Shown here piece after piece: positions 1 to 11,300 of a stretch of DNA of 64,000 bases. The first letter of the stretch is position 1, and each line of letters opens with the position of its first letter. The translations under genes and the position numbers were made by a program. Source of the stretch: Solanum dulcamara (Eukaryota; Streptophyta; Magnoliopsida; Solanales; Solanaceae); NCBI RefSeq assembly GCF_947179165.1, contig NC_077247.1, positions 46,420,935 through 46,484,934 of the forward strand, in the 5' to 3' direction. The notes under the pieces are model-generated. The model was given only the letters and a program-made list of their open reading frames with translations. It was not told the DNA's origin and ran no database searches.

Positions 1-2714
1 GAAATGCTAACCCACATTATACTTTCTTGAGTTATCATCGTCTATCCTTAGGGCTGGGTATAAAATATCAAAAACTGAATTATTGAACCGAACCGGCTAT
101 TTTGGTATTTCGGTATTCGGTAATTCGATTCGGTATTCAGTACTGAAATATAAAATTCGGTATTTCGGTTTCGGTATTTGGAAAATACCGAATATCGATT
201 TTTTTATTTTTTATTTTTTTTACAACAAAAAAACTGGGAAAAAAGAAGAAAAATTACCAAAAAGAGAAGAGTTTAGTAAGAGGAAACTATCTCATTTTTT
301 CATTTTCCTTACCATTTTCATTTCAACTTTCCCACGTTTACAACATACTATATGCACACTTTCAAACACGTACATTATGGATAACTGCTAAAATTTAAAT
401 TCATGTACATGTAAAAATTATAAATTCTAATTTCAAATTTATGCAATTGGTTAAGAATTCTAATTTCACTTTGCATGATTCACCACATCAGTTATATACA
501 TAAACTGTTTGGTAGTTACATTGAAAACGAAAGATTCTAACTCTTTCATATCTTTGCAGGAATTAATTAATAATTAGTGCAGTGATGTAGAGTTTTTGGA
601 TAATTCAAAGAAAAACATATGTATAAAAATTATGTGTGATATATTAGAGATTTTTGTTTTCACTCTTTTTCATCATTTTTATTACATGGTAATATTTTTT
701 TTATTCTGTATCTATTCATAAATTATTTTATCTTTGTTTACGATGTATCATTTCTCCTTCGTAGAATGTAGCTTCATAGCAATTTCGGTTTCGGTATTCG
801 GTAAGTTAAAATGCATATATTACTTAATTATGGTGTAGTAATAAAAATATAAGTTAAGATATGTATCTTTTAGGTTAATGTAAATATTAAATGTGGATAA
901 ATTTTTATTGTACATTAACTATTAAAAAAATATGGTATTACCGAATACCGTACCGAACCGAAGTTTGATTTACCAATTACCGAACCGAAGTTTGAAAGTT
1001 CGATATTTGGTATATACTTTAAATTACCGATTACTAAATTACCGAACCCGAACTTTGAAAATACCGAACCGAATACCGAACGCTCAGCCCTATCTATCCT
1101 CACCACATTATGCCTTTGTATCATCTTTTGTCTTTTATTTCCATTCCTAAGACTACAGGTGAAACACTTTCTCATTCTGCATGGAGGCAGGCTATGATTG
1201 ATGAGATGTCTGCTTTACGTACGAGTGGTACTTGGGAGCTTGTTTCCCTTCCTACAGGTAAATTAACTGTTGGTTGCCGTTGGGTTTATCCAGTCAAAAT
1301 TGGCCCAGATGGTCAGGTGGATCGACTGAAGGCTCGCCTAGTTTCCAAAGGGTATACTCAGATTTTTAGGCTAGGTTATAGAGACACTTTCGCTCCCGTG
1401 ATTAAGATAGCATCTGTCCGTCTTTTTCTATCTATGGCTGCTGTTCGTCATTGGCCTCTTCATCAGTTGGACATTAAGAATGCTTTTTTGCATGGTGATT
1501 TTTAGGAAGAAGTCTATATGGAGCAACCACCTAGTTTTGTTGCTCAGGGGGAGTCTAGTACCCTTGTATGTCGATTGCGTAGGTCACTCTATGGTCTGAA
1601 ACAGTCTCTTCGAGCCTGGTTTGGGAAGTTCAGCACAGTAATTCAGCTGTTTGGCATTACTCGTAGTAGAGCTGATCACTCAGTCTTTTATCGACATTCT
1701 GCACCAAATCTGTGCATTTATTTAGTTGTTTACGTTGATGATATCGTTATCATCATCAATGATCAAGATTGTATCATTAATTTGAAGCAACATCTCTTTC
1801 AGCATTTTCAGACTAAAGACCTCAGCAGACTGAAGTATTTTCTAGGTATTGAGGTTGCTCAGTCTAGATCAAGTATTGTTATTTCTCAACGCAAGTATGC
1901 CTTAGACATTCTTGAGGAGACATGAATGACGGGATGTATACGTATTGACACTCCTATGGATCCGAATGTTAAACTCCTTGCAGGACAGGGGGAGCCACTC
2001 AGTAATCCTGAAAGGTATAGACGGCTGGTTGGAAAGTTGAATTATCTCACAGTGACTGTGAGTGTTGTAAGTTAGTTTATGACTCCTCCTTGTGATAGTT
2101 ATTGAGATGCAGTTATTCATATTCTGCGATATATAAAGTTAGCTCCCGATAAAGGACTACTCTTTGAGGATCACGGGCTCCCGGTAAAGGACTACTCTTT
2201 GAGGATCACGACTATGAGCATATCACCGGATATACAGATGCTGATTGAGCAGGATCACCCTCTAATAGATGTTTTACATTCGGGTATTGTGTTTTAGTAG
2301 GAGGTAATTTGGTGTCGTGGAAGAGTAAGAAATAGAGTGTGATTGCTCGACCTAGTGCAGAAGCAGAATATCGAGTAATGGCTGTGGCAACTTGTGAGCT
2401 AGTTTGGATCAAACAGTTGTGATAAAACTAAAATTTGGAGAAACCGGTCATATGGAACTTGTTTATGATAATCAAGCAGCCCTTCATATTGCATCAAATC
2501 AGTGTTTCATGAGAGGACTAAGCACATTGAGATTGATTGTCAGTTTGTCAGTTTGTTAGAGAAAACATACTCTGAGGAGATATTGTTACAAAGTTTGTGA
2601 AGTTAAATGATCAACTTGCAGATATCTTCACCAAGTCCCTCACCGTTCTTTGTATTAATTATATTTGTAACAAGTTAGGTACATATGATTTGTATGCACC
2701 AGCTTGAGGGGGAG
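1..2714 (+). mobile_element. Ty1-copia retrotransposon, 3' part, degraded and interrupted
   Basis: This is the 3' part of a copia polyprotein region; its 5' end lies outside the window. From 1143 the translation reads as a copia reverse transcriptase, with the start motif IPKT, the WRQAM..EM block, the palm motif YVDD at 1731-1742 and the SLYGLKQS block near 1590. It is dead: the frame shifts near 1140, an in-frame TAG lies at 1503-1505, and further stops follow 1922. From about 2320 to 2700 there is a broken RNase H with fragments such as the LVYDNQAALHIAS-type motif at 2458. A polypurine tract (gagggggag, 2706-2714) precedes the 3' LTR. The hAT MITE at 49-1092 splits it. The same RNase H end is kept in the short element at 4942-5908, so both belong to one family. 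Confidence 0.9.
49..1092. mobile_element. hAT-type non-autonomous element nested in copia
   Basis: The 1044-bp element begins TAGGGCTG and ends CAGCCCTA, an 8-bp perfect terminal inverted repeat. It is flanked by identical 8-bp copies of TCTATCCT at 41-48 and 1093-1100, the duplication size of hAT transposases. Both ends carry dense subterminal repeats of GGTATTCGGT and TACCGAACCGAA types in opposite orientation, the usual clustered transposase-binding layout of this superfamily. The centre is AT-rich with no recognisable transposase. The reverse transcriptase frame of the host copia continues from one flank to the other if one duplication copy is ignored, so the insertion post-dates the retrotransposon. 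Confidence 0.9.
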
Positions 2715-2883
2715 TGTTAGAATAAGAATAGGTGTACACAATCCTACTTAGAATAGGAATAGAAATAGGAATAGTTTATAGTATCCTACTTGGAAAAGAA
2801 TTGGTTTATAGTGTCTATAAATAGGGTCTTTATGTAATATTGTTCTTACACAATTCAATAATATTTTTCTCCTATATTTCTCA
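2715..2883 (+). repeat. 3' LTR of the first copia element
   Basis: It starts TGTTAGAATA directly after a polypurine tract and ends near TTTCTCA. It shares blocks with the two LTRs at 4942 and 5768: TCCTACTTGGAAAA, a TATA-like CTATAAATAGGG, and CACAATTCAATAATATTTTTCTC near the 3' end. The exact 3' limit is uncertain by a few bases because the 5' partner lies outside the window. Confidence 0.8.
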
Positions 2884-4440
2884 TACTTCTAAAAAAAAGA
2901 AGAAATGATTGAAGTAGCGGAACATTCTTTCTTTTGGATTGATAGAAACATGTGCCACTCAAGATGGTAGCATGAGTAGAAAGAGAAAGACAGTGGACTC
3001 TTAAGGACGTTGGTAGTGGCCTCGGTCATATAAATCAAAGTTTAGAGCGTTTGTGCCAGAATAAAGAAAATTAAACGGGCGGACCCTTTCAAATAAGTCA
3101 CTGCACAACTTCTACTCGAGGCTGCAGCCGTTTAGCTCTTAAAAATAGCAATGTGAATTGTATCACTGGTATATTTCCTAGTTCAACTCAAGCACTTACC
3201 CGGAAAATTCACATATGTGGGGATGAGGATAATTGGGCTTAAATCAAAGGGAAGCTTGATAATCATTTTCATTTCTTGTTTTTAACAAATTCTTCGCTGC
3301 AGAAATGAGAGCAAATACTTTTTCCAAATCCATGAGCAGTCCTGAGAGATAATTACTAATCAGGGATTTTTGTTAACAAGTAAAAGTAGCTTTTGCTCAA
3401 AATATTCATTTTTCTTCATAATAATTTTAAAGAAGTTGAACTACCTCCCTTGTCTTGGACACACGTACTCACAGTCCATTTTTGTTTCCATGTGCTTTGT
3501 ATCAGGACCTTCCCCTAGGAATGATCGCATCAACTGCTTCATTTTATTAGAATTCTAGGCAACATGAAGTTGTGGGGGCAGAAAGCCCACATTTTAAATA
3601 ATCAGATCAGTTGCTGGAATGTATCTCCACATTTCAATGAACTTTCAGTCCAATATCTGGTTTTGGATGTTGATCTTATTGAAAAGAGGCTTGCAAGTTG
3701 CAAGAGCTATGCACAATTAGCCCGGAACGGAGGTTATCCGAATGTGTAAATACAAAATTCTGTAATAAGAACTCCAATACATTTTCTCTCCCTTTGTGTT
3801 TTTGACCGAAATTTCAGTGGAATATCTTCTTAGAGCGGGAGGCCTGATCCTCACATATCTTATTGAATAAGGGAACAAAAAATTAATGCACCTTTTTGCT
3901 GGAAAAATGAGGGGAATATTTGCTGTGCATTTAGACTTGCAATATTTTGTCCATAGAGAAAACTGTTATCTTATTTAAGCACAATGCTTCATTCTTAGCT
4001 AGTTAGTTTCTATCTTGTTTGAAATGTCTCTTTTTCTTAAAGCTAGAAGAGTACAATTGAGTGATTGACCCAACTGTTACCATTGTCAAAAAAGTACAAT
4101 TGACCCAGACTCAGTTGTATGCTCGTTTCGTCGTTTTTGCGCAATATGGCTCAGTTTCTTACTATTTTGATTTCTACTGGTGTCTCATGTAGTCTGGAAA
4201 GCCAGGTTAACTTGAAACAGGAACCAAAAAACCTAGTCAACACAATCAGTTTGCAACTGCTTTTATTTGTGACTCTGGGCCACGTTTTCTATTATTTTAT
4301 CTCTAGTATCTTGGAAGTTTCTATTTTATATTTTCCTCAGATTAAGTTTGCTTGCATAATTTGTCTGTTGAATTGGTATGAATGTTATTGGATATGAAAA
4401 CTTGACTCTGAACTTCATCAAAATTGAATACTAGACTCTG
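2884..4440. other. Intergenic, no gene recognised
   Basis: This is AT-rich DNA between the copia LTR and the dispersed repeat. Small ORFs at 3370-3749 and 4119-4397 have no recognisable domain or codon signature. The region probably contains distal promoter and any non-coding first exon of the kinase gene downstream, but I cannot place a transcription start. Confidence 0.5.
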
Positions 4441-4489
4441 GATCAAGTTCCATTCCTTTGATACTGATAAAAAAAATGGGTTAACAGCC

Positions 4490-4941
4490 TCCCGCATGGG
4501 TAGGATTGAATATTTGAAGCGTGAACAATATAATATGGAGAAACATATGGTAAACCAAGGGCTAAACCTGGGCTCGGATATCATGATAAAAAAATGGGAC
4601 TTTAAGCCTAACTGAACTACAAATGCTAGCTCATGAGGTGAAGATTGCTTAATACCATACAAGGAGACCCATTTTTAATTGATAAGAAATCGACCTTGAG
4701 TCTAACTTGACCTTGAAAGTTTGCTCATGAGTTGAGGATTGCCCAACACCACAACATTCCTACTTATATGGCACTCAACACCCCTAAACGCCACTTTGGA
4801 GTGTGAGCAATATAATATGGGGCCCAACATTGGACAGATCAGTTGAGATGGTCCTGACTCTGATACCATAAGGCATAAGAACACATTGGGCATAACTCAT
4901 CCCCAAAAGCTAGCTCATGAGGTGGGATTTCCCAAGACCAT
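4490..4941. repeat. Solanaceous dispersed repeat, tandem copies about 282 bp apart
   Basis: Two diverged copies lie in direct orientation. GTGAACAATATAATATGG at 4521 matches GTGAGCAATATAATATGG at 4803. GCTAGCTCATGAGGTG at 4625 matches the same at 4909, and each is followed by a CCATA(T/C)AAG(G/A)AGACCC-type motif. A partial third GCTCATGAG block lies at about 4722. The second copy resumes after the short LTR element, at 5914-5965, ending with a GATGTGGGAT motif. I recognise this arrangement as a common dispersed plant repeat but cannot assign a class. Confidence 0.6.
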
Positions 4942-5081
4942 TGTTAGAATAACAATACGAACATGAACAATATATAGAATCCTACTTGGAAAATAATTGT
5001 AATATAATATCTATAAATAGGATCTCAGTGTAATAATGCAGATACACAATTCAATAATATTTTTTTCTTATATATCTCACA
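4942..5081 (+). repeat. 5' LTR of the short copia derivative
   Basis: 140 bp, TGTTAG...CTCACA. It carries a TATA-like CTATAAATAGG and the family block CACAATTCAATAATATTTTT. It pairs with 5768-5908. Confidence 0.88.
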
Positions 5082-5523
5082 TGGTACCCGTGCGAGGTTA
5101 AAAATGAGTGTTCACCTTGGCAGGTTTCGTACTAGCAACAACCTATTTGATGGTAATGAAGATTTTTGTTTGAGAAATTTTATCGGATTGTTACTCTGTG
5201 GGGAGACATTGATTTAATGGAGGAGATTTTGGAGATGGAGATCCAACCTGTTGAAGATCCGTGTAGAAGGTGGAACAAATTTAATTTGTCAGAAACTTAG
5301 GCCAAGAGGGAGAATTGTTGGGTGTTTGCCCTGATTTTCTTACCATAATTGAGTTTTCCTTTTCCTACAATGAAAAGTATTTAGCTAGTCCTTTATCTTG
5401 TAGGAAAAGATTTATGACTCTATAAGTAGAAGCTCATTTCTATTAACGTAGTAGCATCCACAATGTAGTCCTAAGAGCTTTGAGAGTTTTGTTTAGGGGA
5501 AGAATTTGTGAGAAATCGATCAG

Positions 5524-5760
5524 ATGGAGCTTGTGTGTGATAATCAAGAGGCCCTTCATATCGCATCAAATCCATTATTTCATCACATTGAAACTAACTG
5601 TCATTTTGTTAGTGAAAAGATACTCTCAGGAGATATTGTTACAAAATTCGTGAAGTCGAGTGATCAACCGACATATATCTTCATCAAGTCCCTCACTAGT
5701 CCTCGTATCAATTACATTTGTAACAAGCTCGATACATATAACCTGTATGCAGCCGCTTGA
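5524..5760 (+). pseudogene. Copia RNase H C-terminal remnant
   Basis: 78 codons open from ATG to TGA immediately before the 3' LTR. The translation begins MELVCDNQEALHIASNP and contains the HIE and DIVTKFVKS blocks of the copia RNase H end, followed by the usual C-terminal tail. The H of the typical FHERTKHIE stretch is altered (FHHIETN). It is only the last part of the domain and has no independent function; it is part of the internal sequence of the element at 4942-5908. Confidence 0.8.
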
Positions 5761-5767
5761 GGGAGAG

Positions 5768-5908
5768 TGTTAGAATAGGAATAGGAACAAGAATAACATA
5801 TAGAATCCTACTTGGAAAATGATTGTCATATAGTGTCTATAGATAGGGTCCTCGGTGTAATAATGTAGATACACAATTCAATAATATTTTTCTCTTATAT
5901 GTCTCACA
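5768..5908 (+). repeat. 3' LTR of the short copia derivative
   Basis: 141 bp, TGTTAG...CTCACA, preceded by the purine tract GAGGGAGAG. It is very similar to 4942-5081 but not identical, so the insertion is not recent. The ACCAT duplication follows at 5909. Confidence 0.88.
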
Positions 5909-6199
5909 ACCATATAAGAAGACCCATTCGTATATCCTCAATTGATGTGGGATCTAAAAGATTCAGCCTTTTCTCAGTGACTAGTAAGTCTTTTTAAAAT
6001 GCGAGCGATACACCAAATCAAGTTCCAGTAATTTACTTCAGCATCTGGAAAACAAGGTGTGCACTTCATTAACTGTGAAATTAATTACATTTTGTTGTCG
6101 TGCTTTTACCAGGACATCTCATAGAGCTCGTCTGAAATCTTCTTGGAGATATATTGTCTTCGTGTACAGTTATCATTTACGGGTCACAATCTACTGAAC

Positions 6200-6208
6200 A
6201 TGGTATAG
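6200..6208 (+). promoter_or_regulatory. Two-codon upstream ORF before the kinase start
   Basis: ATG GTA TAG lies 20 nt upstream of the kinase ATG. It would be in the mRNA if the leader includes this stretch. A splice-acceptor-like tract (TGCTTTTACCAG, ending 6112) upstream suggests that the leader exon starts at 6113, after a 5' UTR intron; this is inference. Confidence 0.35.
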
Positions 6209-6228
6209 AATTTTGAATCCTTGAGGAG

Positions 6229-8322
6229 ATGGAGAAGACAGGAAATGACACAGGGCCAGCAGAGGCTCTGCCTCCCGATTCTCCTTGGTGGCCAGCAGAT
6301 ATTTCCGACAAACTACAGTTGATCACTCTGGTTTCTTCAGAAGATAAAGCAAACTCTACTGTATTGAGCAGCAAACAGGAGCCAGAGGGTTTAGCATCAA
6401 AGAGGGCGTCTCAGATTCTGTGGGACACAGGGGAACTTGCAGAGCCTATTCCTGATGGTTTCTACTTTGTTATTCCAGTGAGTATAACATAGTTTTGTGT
6501 GGTCTTGTTTTCTTCTTCTTCTGCACTTGGATGATTACTCTCCAGGTGAGAGACCGTTATAGTAATATGGCAAGACGAGAAATTGAATCATATGTTTTTA
6601 ATGTAGCACGCTAATTTTTTTCTTGGGTCAATTATGTTTCTAACATGACATTCTGAATGTGTACCTTTTGTTTGCTTTGGTTCTTTTCTGGATGGGATCT
6701 TGTCAACTCAATATTGTTCTAATTCTCGAATTTCTGCAGGAAAGAAGATTCAAGGAGCTATTCGATACTATTCCATCTTTGGATGACCTTTATGCTTTGG
6801 AGACAGAGGGTCTTCGACCTAATGTTATTCTTGTCAATCTGCATAATGATAAGAAGCTTTCCATGTTAAAACAGCTCACTCTAACTTTAGTGAAAGGATT
6901 GAGTTCGACTCCAGCTGTAGTGGTGAAGAAGATTGCAGGGTTGGTGCGTCATCTATTATTCTGTTGTCTATACTGGGGTTTAGTTCTGACTGGTTGTTAG
7001 TTTCCTTTTTATATTAGAAGGCATGGTAACTTTTCTTTTACATTTTTTCAGTAGTGTTGGAAAACGTAATGCATAAATAAGATTAAGCTGTTATCAGAAT
7101 ATTGCATAAATAAGATTAAGCTGTAATCTGAATATATGTATAATATTTATTATATTTTGCAGAGTTGAAAAGGAAACTGAAACTACATAACCATTTTCTC
7201 TCAAATACAAATTAAGGTTTCTCAAGTGTAAGAGTTCAACAAACTTAAAAGTTCTCAACAAAGTACTTCCAAGGAAGTGTGTAGTTTACATGAGTTCTTG
7301 AATTTTTTCCAAAAGTTTTTTTAATTTCTTGAACCAAGTATTCCTCTGTAAACAATAATTTCTATATGGAGGGTTTCTCAATTTTAATTTCCATATAATG
7401 TTGTGGAACTATGTGATACCGGTTTTACGTTATTGTTAGACAGAAAAGAAAAAAACGAGCCCAAGATCAAAATGATTTTTTCCGATTAATCATTTTTGGT
7501 TCAGTTTTTGTCATCTGTTTCACTTTCTAAATGCATCATGTGAAAAACTAGTCTTGATATAACCCATAATTCTGTATGACATTTTTATTGCGAAACTGTT
7601 ACTTAAGTTTTCAAATTTTTTAAGATAACTTAACTGCAAGCTGCAGAAAAATCTGTTTTCCCGAGATTGTGCGGTTTTAGTCTGACAGCATATCACTGTG
7701 GTTAGGTTTGCGATTTCTATAAGCATCCTAAGTACAAGTCCACTCATGTGAGTGGTACACTTGAGGAGGTCTCACATGCTTTGGGTAGTCAAGGAATCCA
7801 CATGCTGTGCCAAATAAAGGATGGTTCCTGCCATTCTCGAGCAATCTTATTCAAAGTTCTTGCTGATACTGTGGGCGTTGAGTGTAAGCTGATTGTGGTG
7901 AGCTTTTTATTTCTCTTCAAAATGTAGTCTTCTTTAAGTAATTGGAACAAAATATTCTTTTCCATCTTTTGTGTTTAAGTAATTGCATTCAGTTGGATTT
8001 TCAAGCTTCCGTTCAATGCACAATTTTTTCTTTCAATTCCCTCCATTTTATCTTCTAACTAATATTAGGGTTTCCCAAGAGGAGGAGCGCTGGAGTGTGC
8101 AGATTCGTCTAAGCACATCTGTGTCACAGTCATTCTGGATTCTGTAGAACTACTGGTTGACCTTATGCATTATCCTGGCAAGCTGTTTCCTTATTCAACG
8201 AAGCAGCTACATCGCTCACATTTCTTTGGTGAGAGTGATTCTGTAGAAACTGATTCATGTAACTCACCGATGGATCCCATTAGTCCTACCTGTTTCAGTT
8301 CCGACTACAGTGGCACTGGAAG
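6229..8322 (+). other. Kinase gene exons 1-4: N-terminus and EDR1 regulatory domain
   Basis: Residues 1-299 plus two bases of codon 300. Visible blocks are [19 protein letters not shown] (about 63-81), the [12 protein letters not shown] and KKIAGLV blocks, [17 protein letters not shown], and the [17 protein letters not shown] block at the start of exon 4. These are the conserved segments of the EDR1/CTR1 N-terminal domain, which in the family is a regulatory, non-catalytic module with a transglutaminase-like fold. The exons are close together, in contrast to the linker exons that follow. Confidence 0.85.
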
Positions 8323-11300
8323 GTAAGGATATAAAGCTTGGGGAGGCTAGTTGGCATGATATTTGTTTAGAATGCAAACTTGTTATCCCTTCCTTTCAAA
8401 CTTATTGTTCTGGTTGACCTGGAATGATATTTATATATATATTTTTTGATGAGGACACACTAACCATTTTAAAGAAAATGACATTTATATTATCTAATGT
8501 TAGTTGGAAAGAATGTGTGCCAAAGTTAATATTCCTATGCTGGTGAAAATTAAATTAGTGTAACGTGGGCACCATTTAAAGTTTCTAGTTATTCGTCAAT
8601 CCAGAAAGATAGTTCTAGGCCTATCTCAATTGTCCTTGTCCACTTCCGGTAAAAGTAAAATTTTGATGCTGCTTTTCTTTATTATATTCTCCACGAACTC
8701 TTACGAATTCATAAATATGCAAGGATATCTATATTGCAAGTATGGAAATGCTCCTGAAATAATTATGTAATTAGGAGCGTTATAGGATTGTAAACTAAAT
8801 TATATGCATGAAGATAGACTTCTCAATTCGCCACTGCTGACTCATCTCCAAATCTCTCAGTCAAGGCGCCTTGTCACCAGAGAGATTACTGGCAGAGGCT
8901 CATCCTGGGAAAAGTGGGTGCCTGTACTTCCTAAACGCTACCTTGGTCTTTTCGTTACTGGTACACGCATGTGAGAGTGACAACTTTCTAGAAGAACAGC
9001 CATAAATCTGGCAGAATAGGCATGATTCTGCCAGAGCGTCATCGGAAAGATGGACGGAGACGTCGAGTCAGTCACCAAAAAGAGGCTCTGTACGGCTATA
9101 ACAACCATTGAAAGAGGCCCAGTGCTGTCGAAATTATCATCTATAAGAAGCAAGAATAGTAAACAATGGGCATACATAAATTTTTGTCTCGGTAGATGGT
9201 GTTAGACGACCTACTGGTAAGCAAAAGCTACTTAATCCCGACCAAGAATGTAGAGGCACTGAAACTCGTACATGAGAAGAGAAGAGAAACTCTTGTTAAA
9301 ATTAGTGGTTAACAACATATAAGAGAGCTTTTATATAGAAGTTTGAGCTACTGAAATAAGGAAAACAACAACAACATCATACCCAGTGTAATCCTACAAA
9401 CATAACTAGTGTAAAATATGGAGAGTTTCCTAATTCTAGTGATTTCAAATTACTATGCCTTAGCCATTAAGAATTTGTAGACAATTCATTTTATGATTCT
9501 CTCAACTTTCGATAGGGAACACTCAAGATCTTGTGGTATTGTTTATAACCCATTCAGAATCAACTAACTGTTTTAGTCTGGTTTTCATGTTTTAAGTTTT
9601 TGACCAATCGACTTCTAAACAATTTCAGTCTTTGGCATCTAAAACTTATGTGATTTAACACATGCATAGCATTAGTTTTCAGCCATTGTAGTTTGGCAAC
9701 TATGGATCAAGTATCAGTCTAAAGTTTGTCAATTTTTACCATCAAAGTCATATCACACATGAATTAGGACATAGGAAGTTAGGAAGTTGGGCATAACTGC
9801 TAACAATACAGATAGAACTTTTTCATTAAAAAAATAAAATAGAATTTTGATTCGTTTCACTTATGCATGTGAAAAGCCAGTCTTTGCATGGGCCTAAGAT
9901 GGATGAACCCCAATGACTTCATTTGGCCCATCTGTGACAAGTATATAGCTGCAGTTCGACGATGAGGAAAGTTTGAGTAAATAATGCAGTTGCTTTCAAA
10001 ACTCTGTATAGATAAACATCTGTCTATTCTGTTCAGTCTTCTTCATCTTCCTTAATTTTCCTATATTTTACAAGGAACAAATTACTCTCATTGTCCCTTT
10101 GAGTACTGCCTTGTGTTTGCTGATGTGTTATTCACTTTCTTCAGCTTATCACACAGTCAGCCCGATGTCAAAAGTTCACTTTGGTATGGAAGGAATAAAG
10201 TTGTATCTGAACAGAGGGCTTCAAGTTCAAGGTTCAATTTGTCTTGTAGCCTTCCAGGACTTAAGATACAGAGAATCCTAACTTTTCCAGATTAAGTAGT
10301 TGAAGTTAGCAATTCAACTCCCGATTGCTTTCTGATGTAATTGTTCTTGCATGCCCAATAATCATTATCTTCTTCTCTAGAAGATGATCTATTTCATGTC
10401 TTCTGAGAGATACACTAATGAATATGAGTTTTGTTTCGAATGCACACAATGAGGGTGTTACAACATTGGTTATGGAATTAATTAAAGGCACTATTTTCTA
10501 TGAGATGCAGTCTCTGCAGCTGATTAATTTGATCCAATCTGTAAATACGAACAAGCACAAAAAAACCTATCCTGTGAAACCTTGTAATTAGTTCTAAATG
10601 AAAGAGAGTTAAAGTATTCTTATGAGAGATATTCAGTTGATTTGATTGATATTTATTTAATTTAGTTATTAGTAATGTTTTTACTTATAAAGGTTAGGAA
10701 CTATACGTTTTTTGGTTTCTCCAGAAGGAGAAATTAAAGAGAGCTGGAACTCCATGCAGCTTTTGAGCTCCAGTTGGGATTTGGCCTTTTTCTTCTCTGC
10801 CCATTTCTAATGACTTCTTCCTTTTGTGATTGTTGGTCAGTTTACCAAATAAATAATAAATAATTAGAAGAAGACATTTGTTTATTCCGGCTTGGAATTT
10901 AAAATTTATAGGGCTGGACCAGGAGGAATAGACCACCAAAAGTTGCAACCTGCTGATACACTGCTAGATGATTACCTCTTATATACCTAGAGATAGGTCT
11001 ATATAGTATGGGCCAATTACATAATTTTTTTTGTATTCTTTTTCTTTAGAGAAACAGAGTCATCATTACCTTCAATTGTTTTTTTTAATATTTACTATAT
11101 CATAAAAGTAAAATATTTATATTTGGAGTCACCCTGCCTTGGTTCATCCTATATTTTAGTCTGAAAGCTGTGTGTATTTCTCTATGTTCGTACAGCAGGT
11201 TCAATAATCTGTGGGTGAAAGTGGATCTCCCCATTTATTGTAACTATGTATATCTATCATACAAACATAGCCCTATTTCATACTTCTGATTTGTTAGAAT

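Larger units (their letters stand above)
4942..5908 (+). mobile_element. Short two-LTR copia derivative (TRIM-like)
   Basis: A 967-bp element with LTRs of about 140 bp, both beginning TGTTAGAATA and ending CTCACA. It is bounded by identical 5-bp duplications ACCAT at 4937-4941 and 5909-5913, so both ends are fixed. The internal part keeps a primer-site-like TGGTACCCGTGCGAGG just after the 5' LTR, a short leader, and only the last piece of pol (RNase H, 5524-5760). It lacks gag, protease, integrase and reverse transcriptase and must have moved in trans. LTR and RNase H similarity to the element at 1-2883 makes it a deletion derivative of that family. Confidence 0.9.

Noticed and set aside
8938..9177. 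79-codon minus-strand ORF in kinase intron 4
   Set aside because: Hydrophobic stretches but no recognisable domain; a transposon relic is possible but unsupported.
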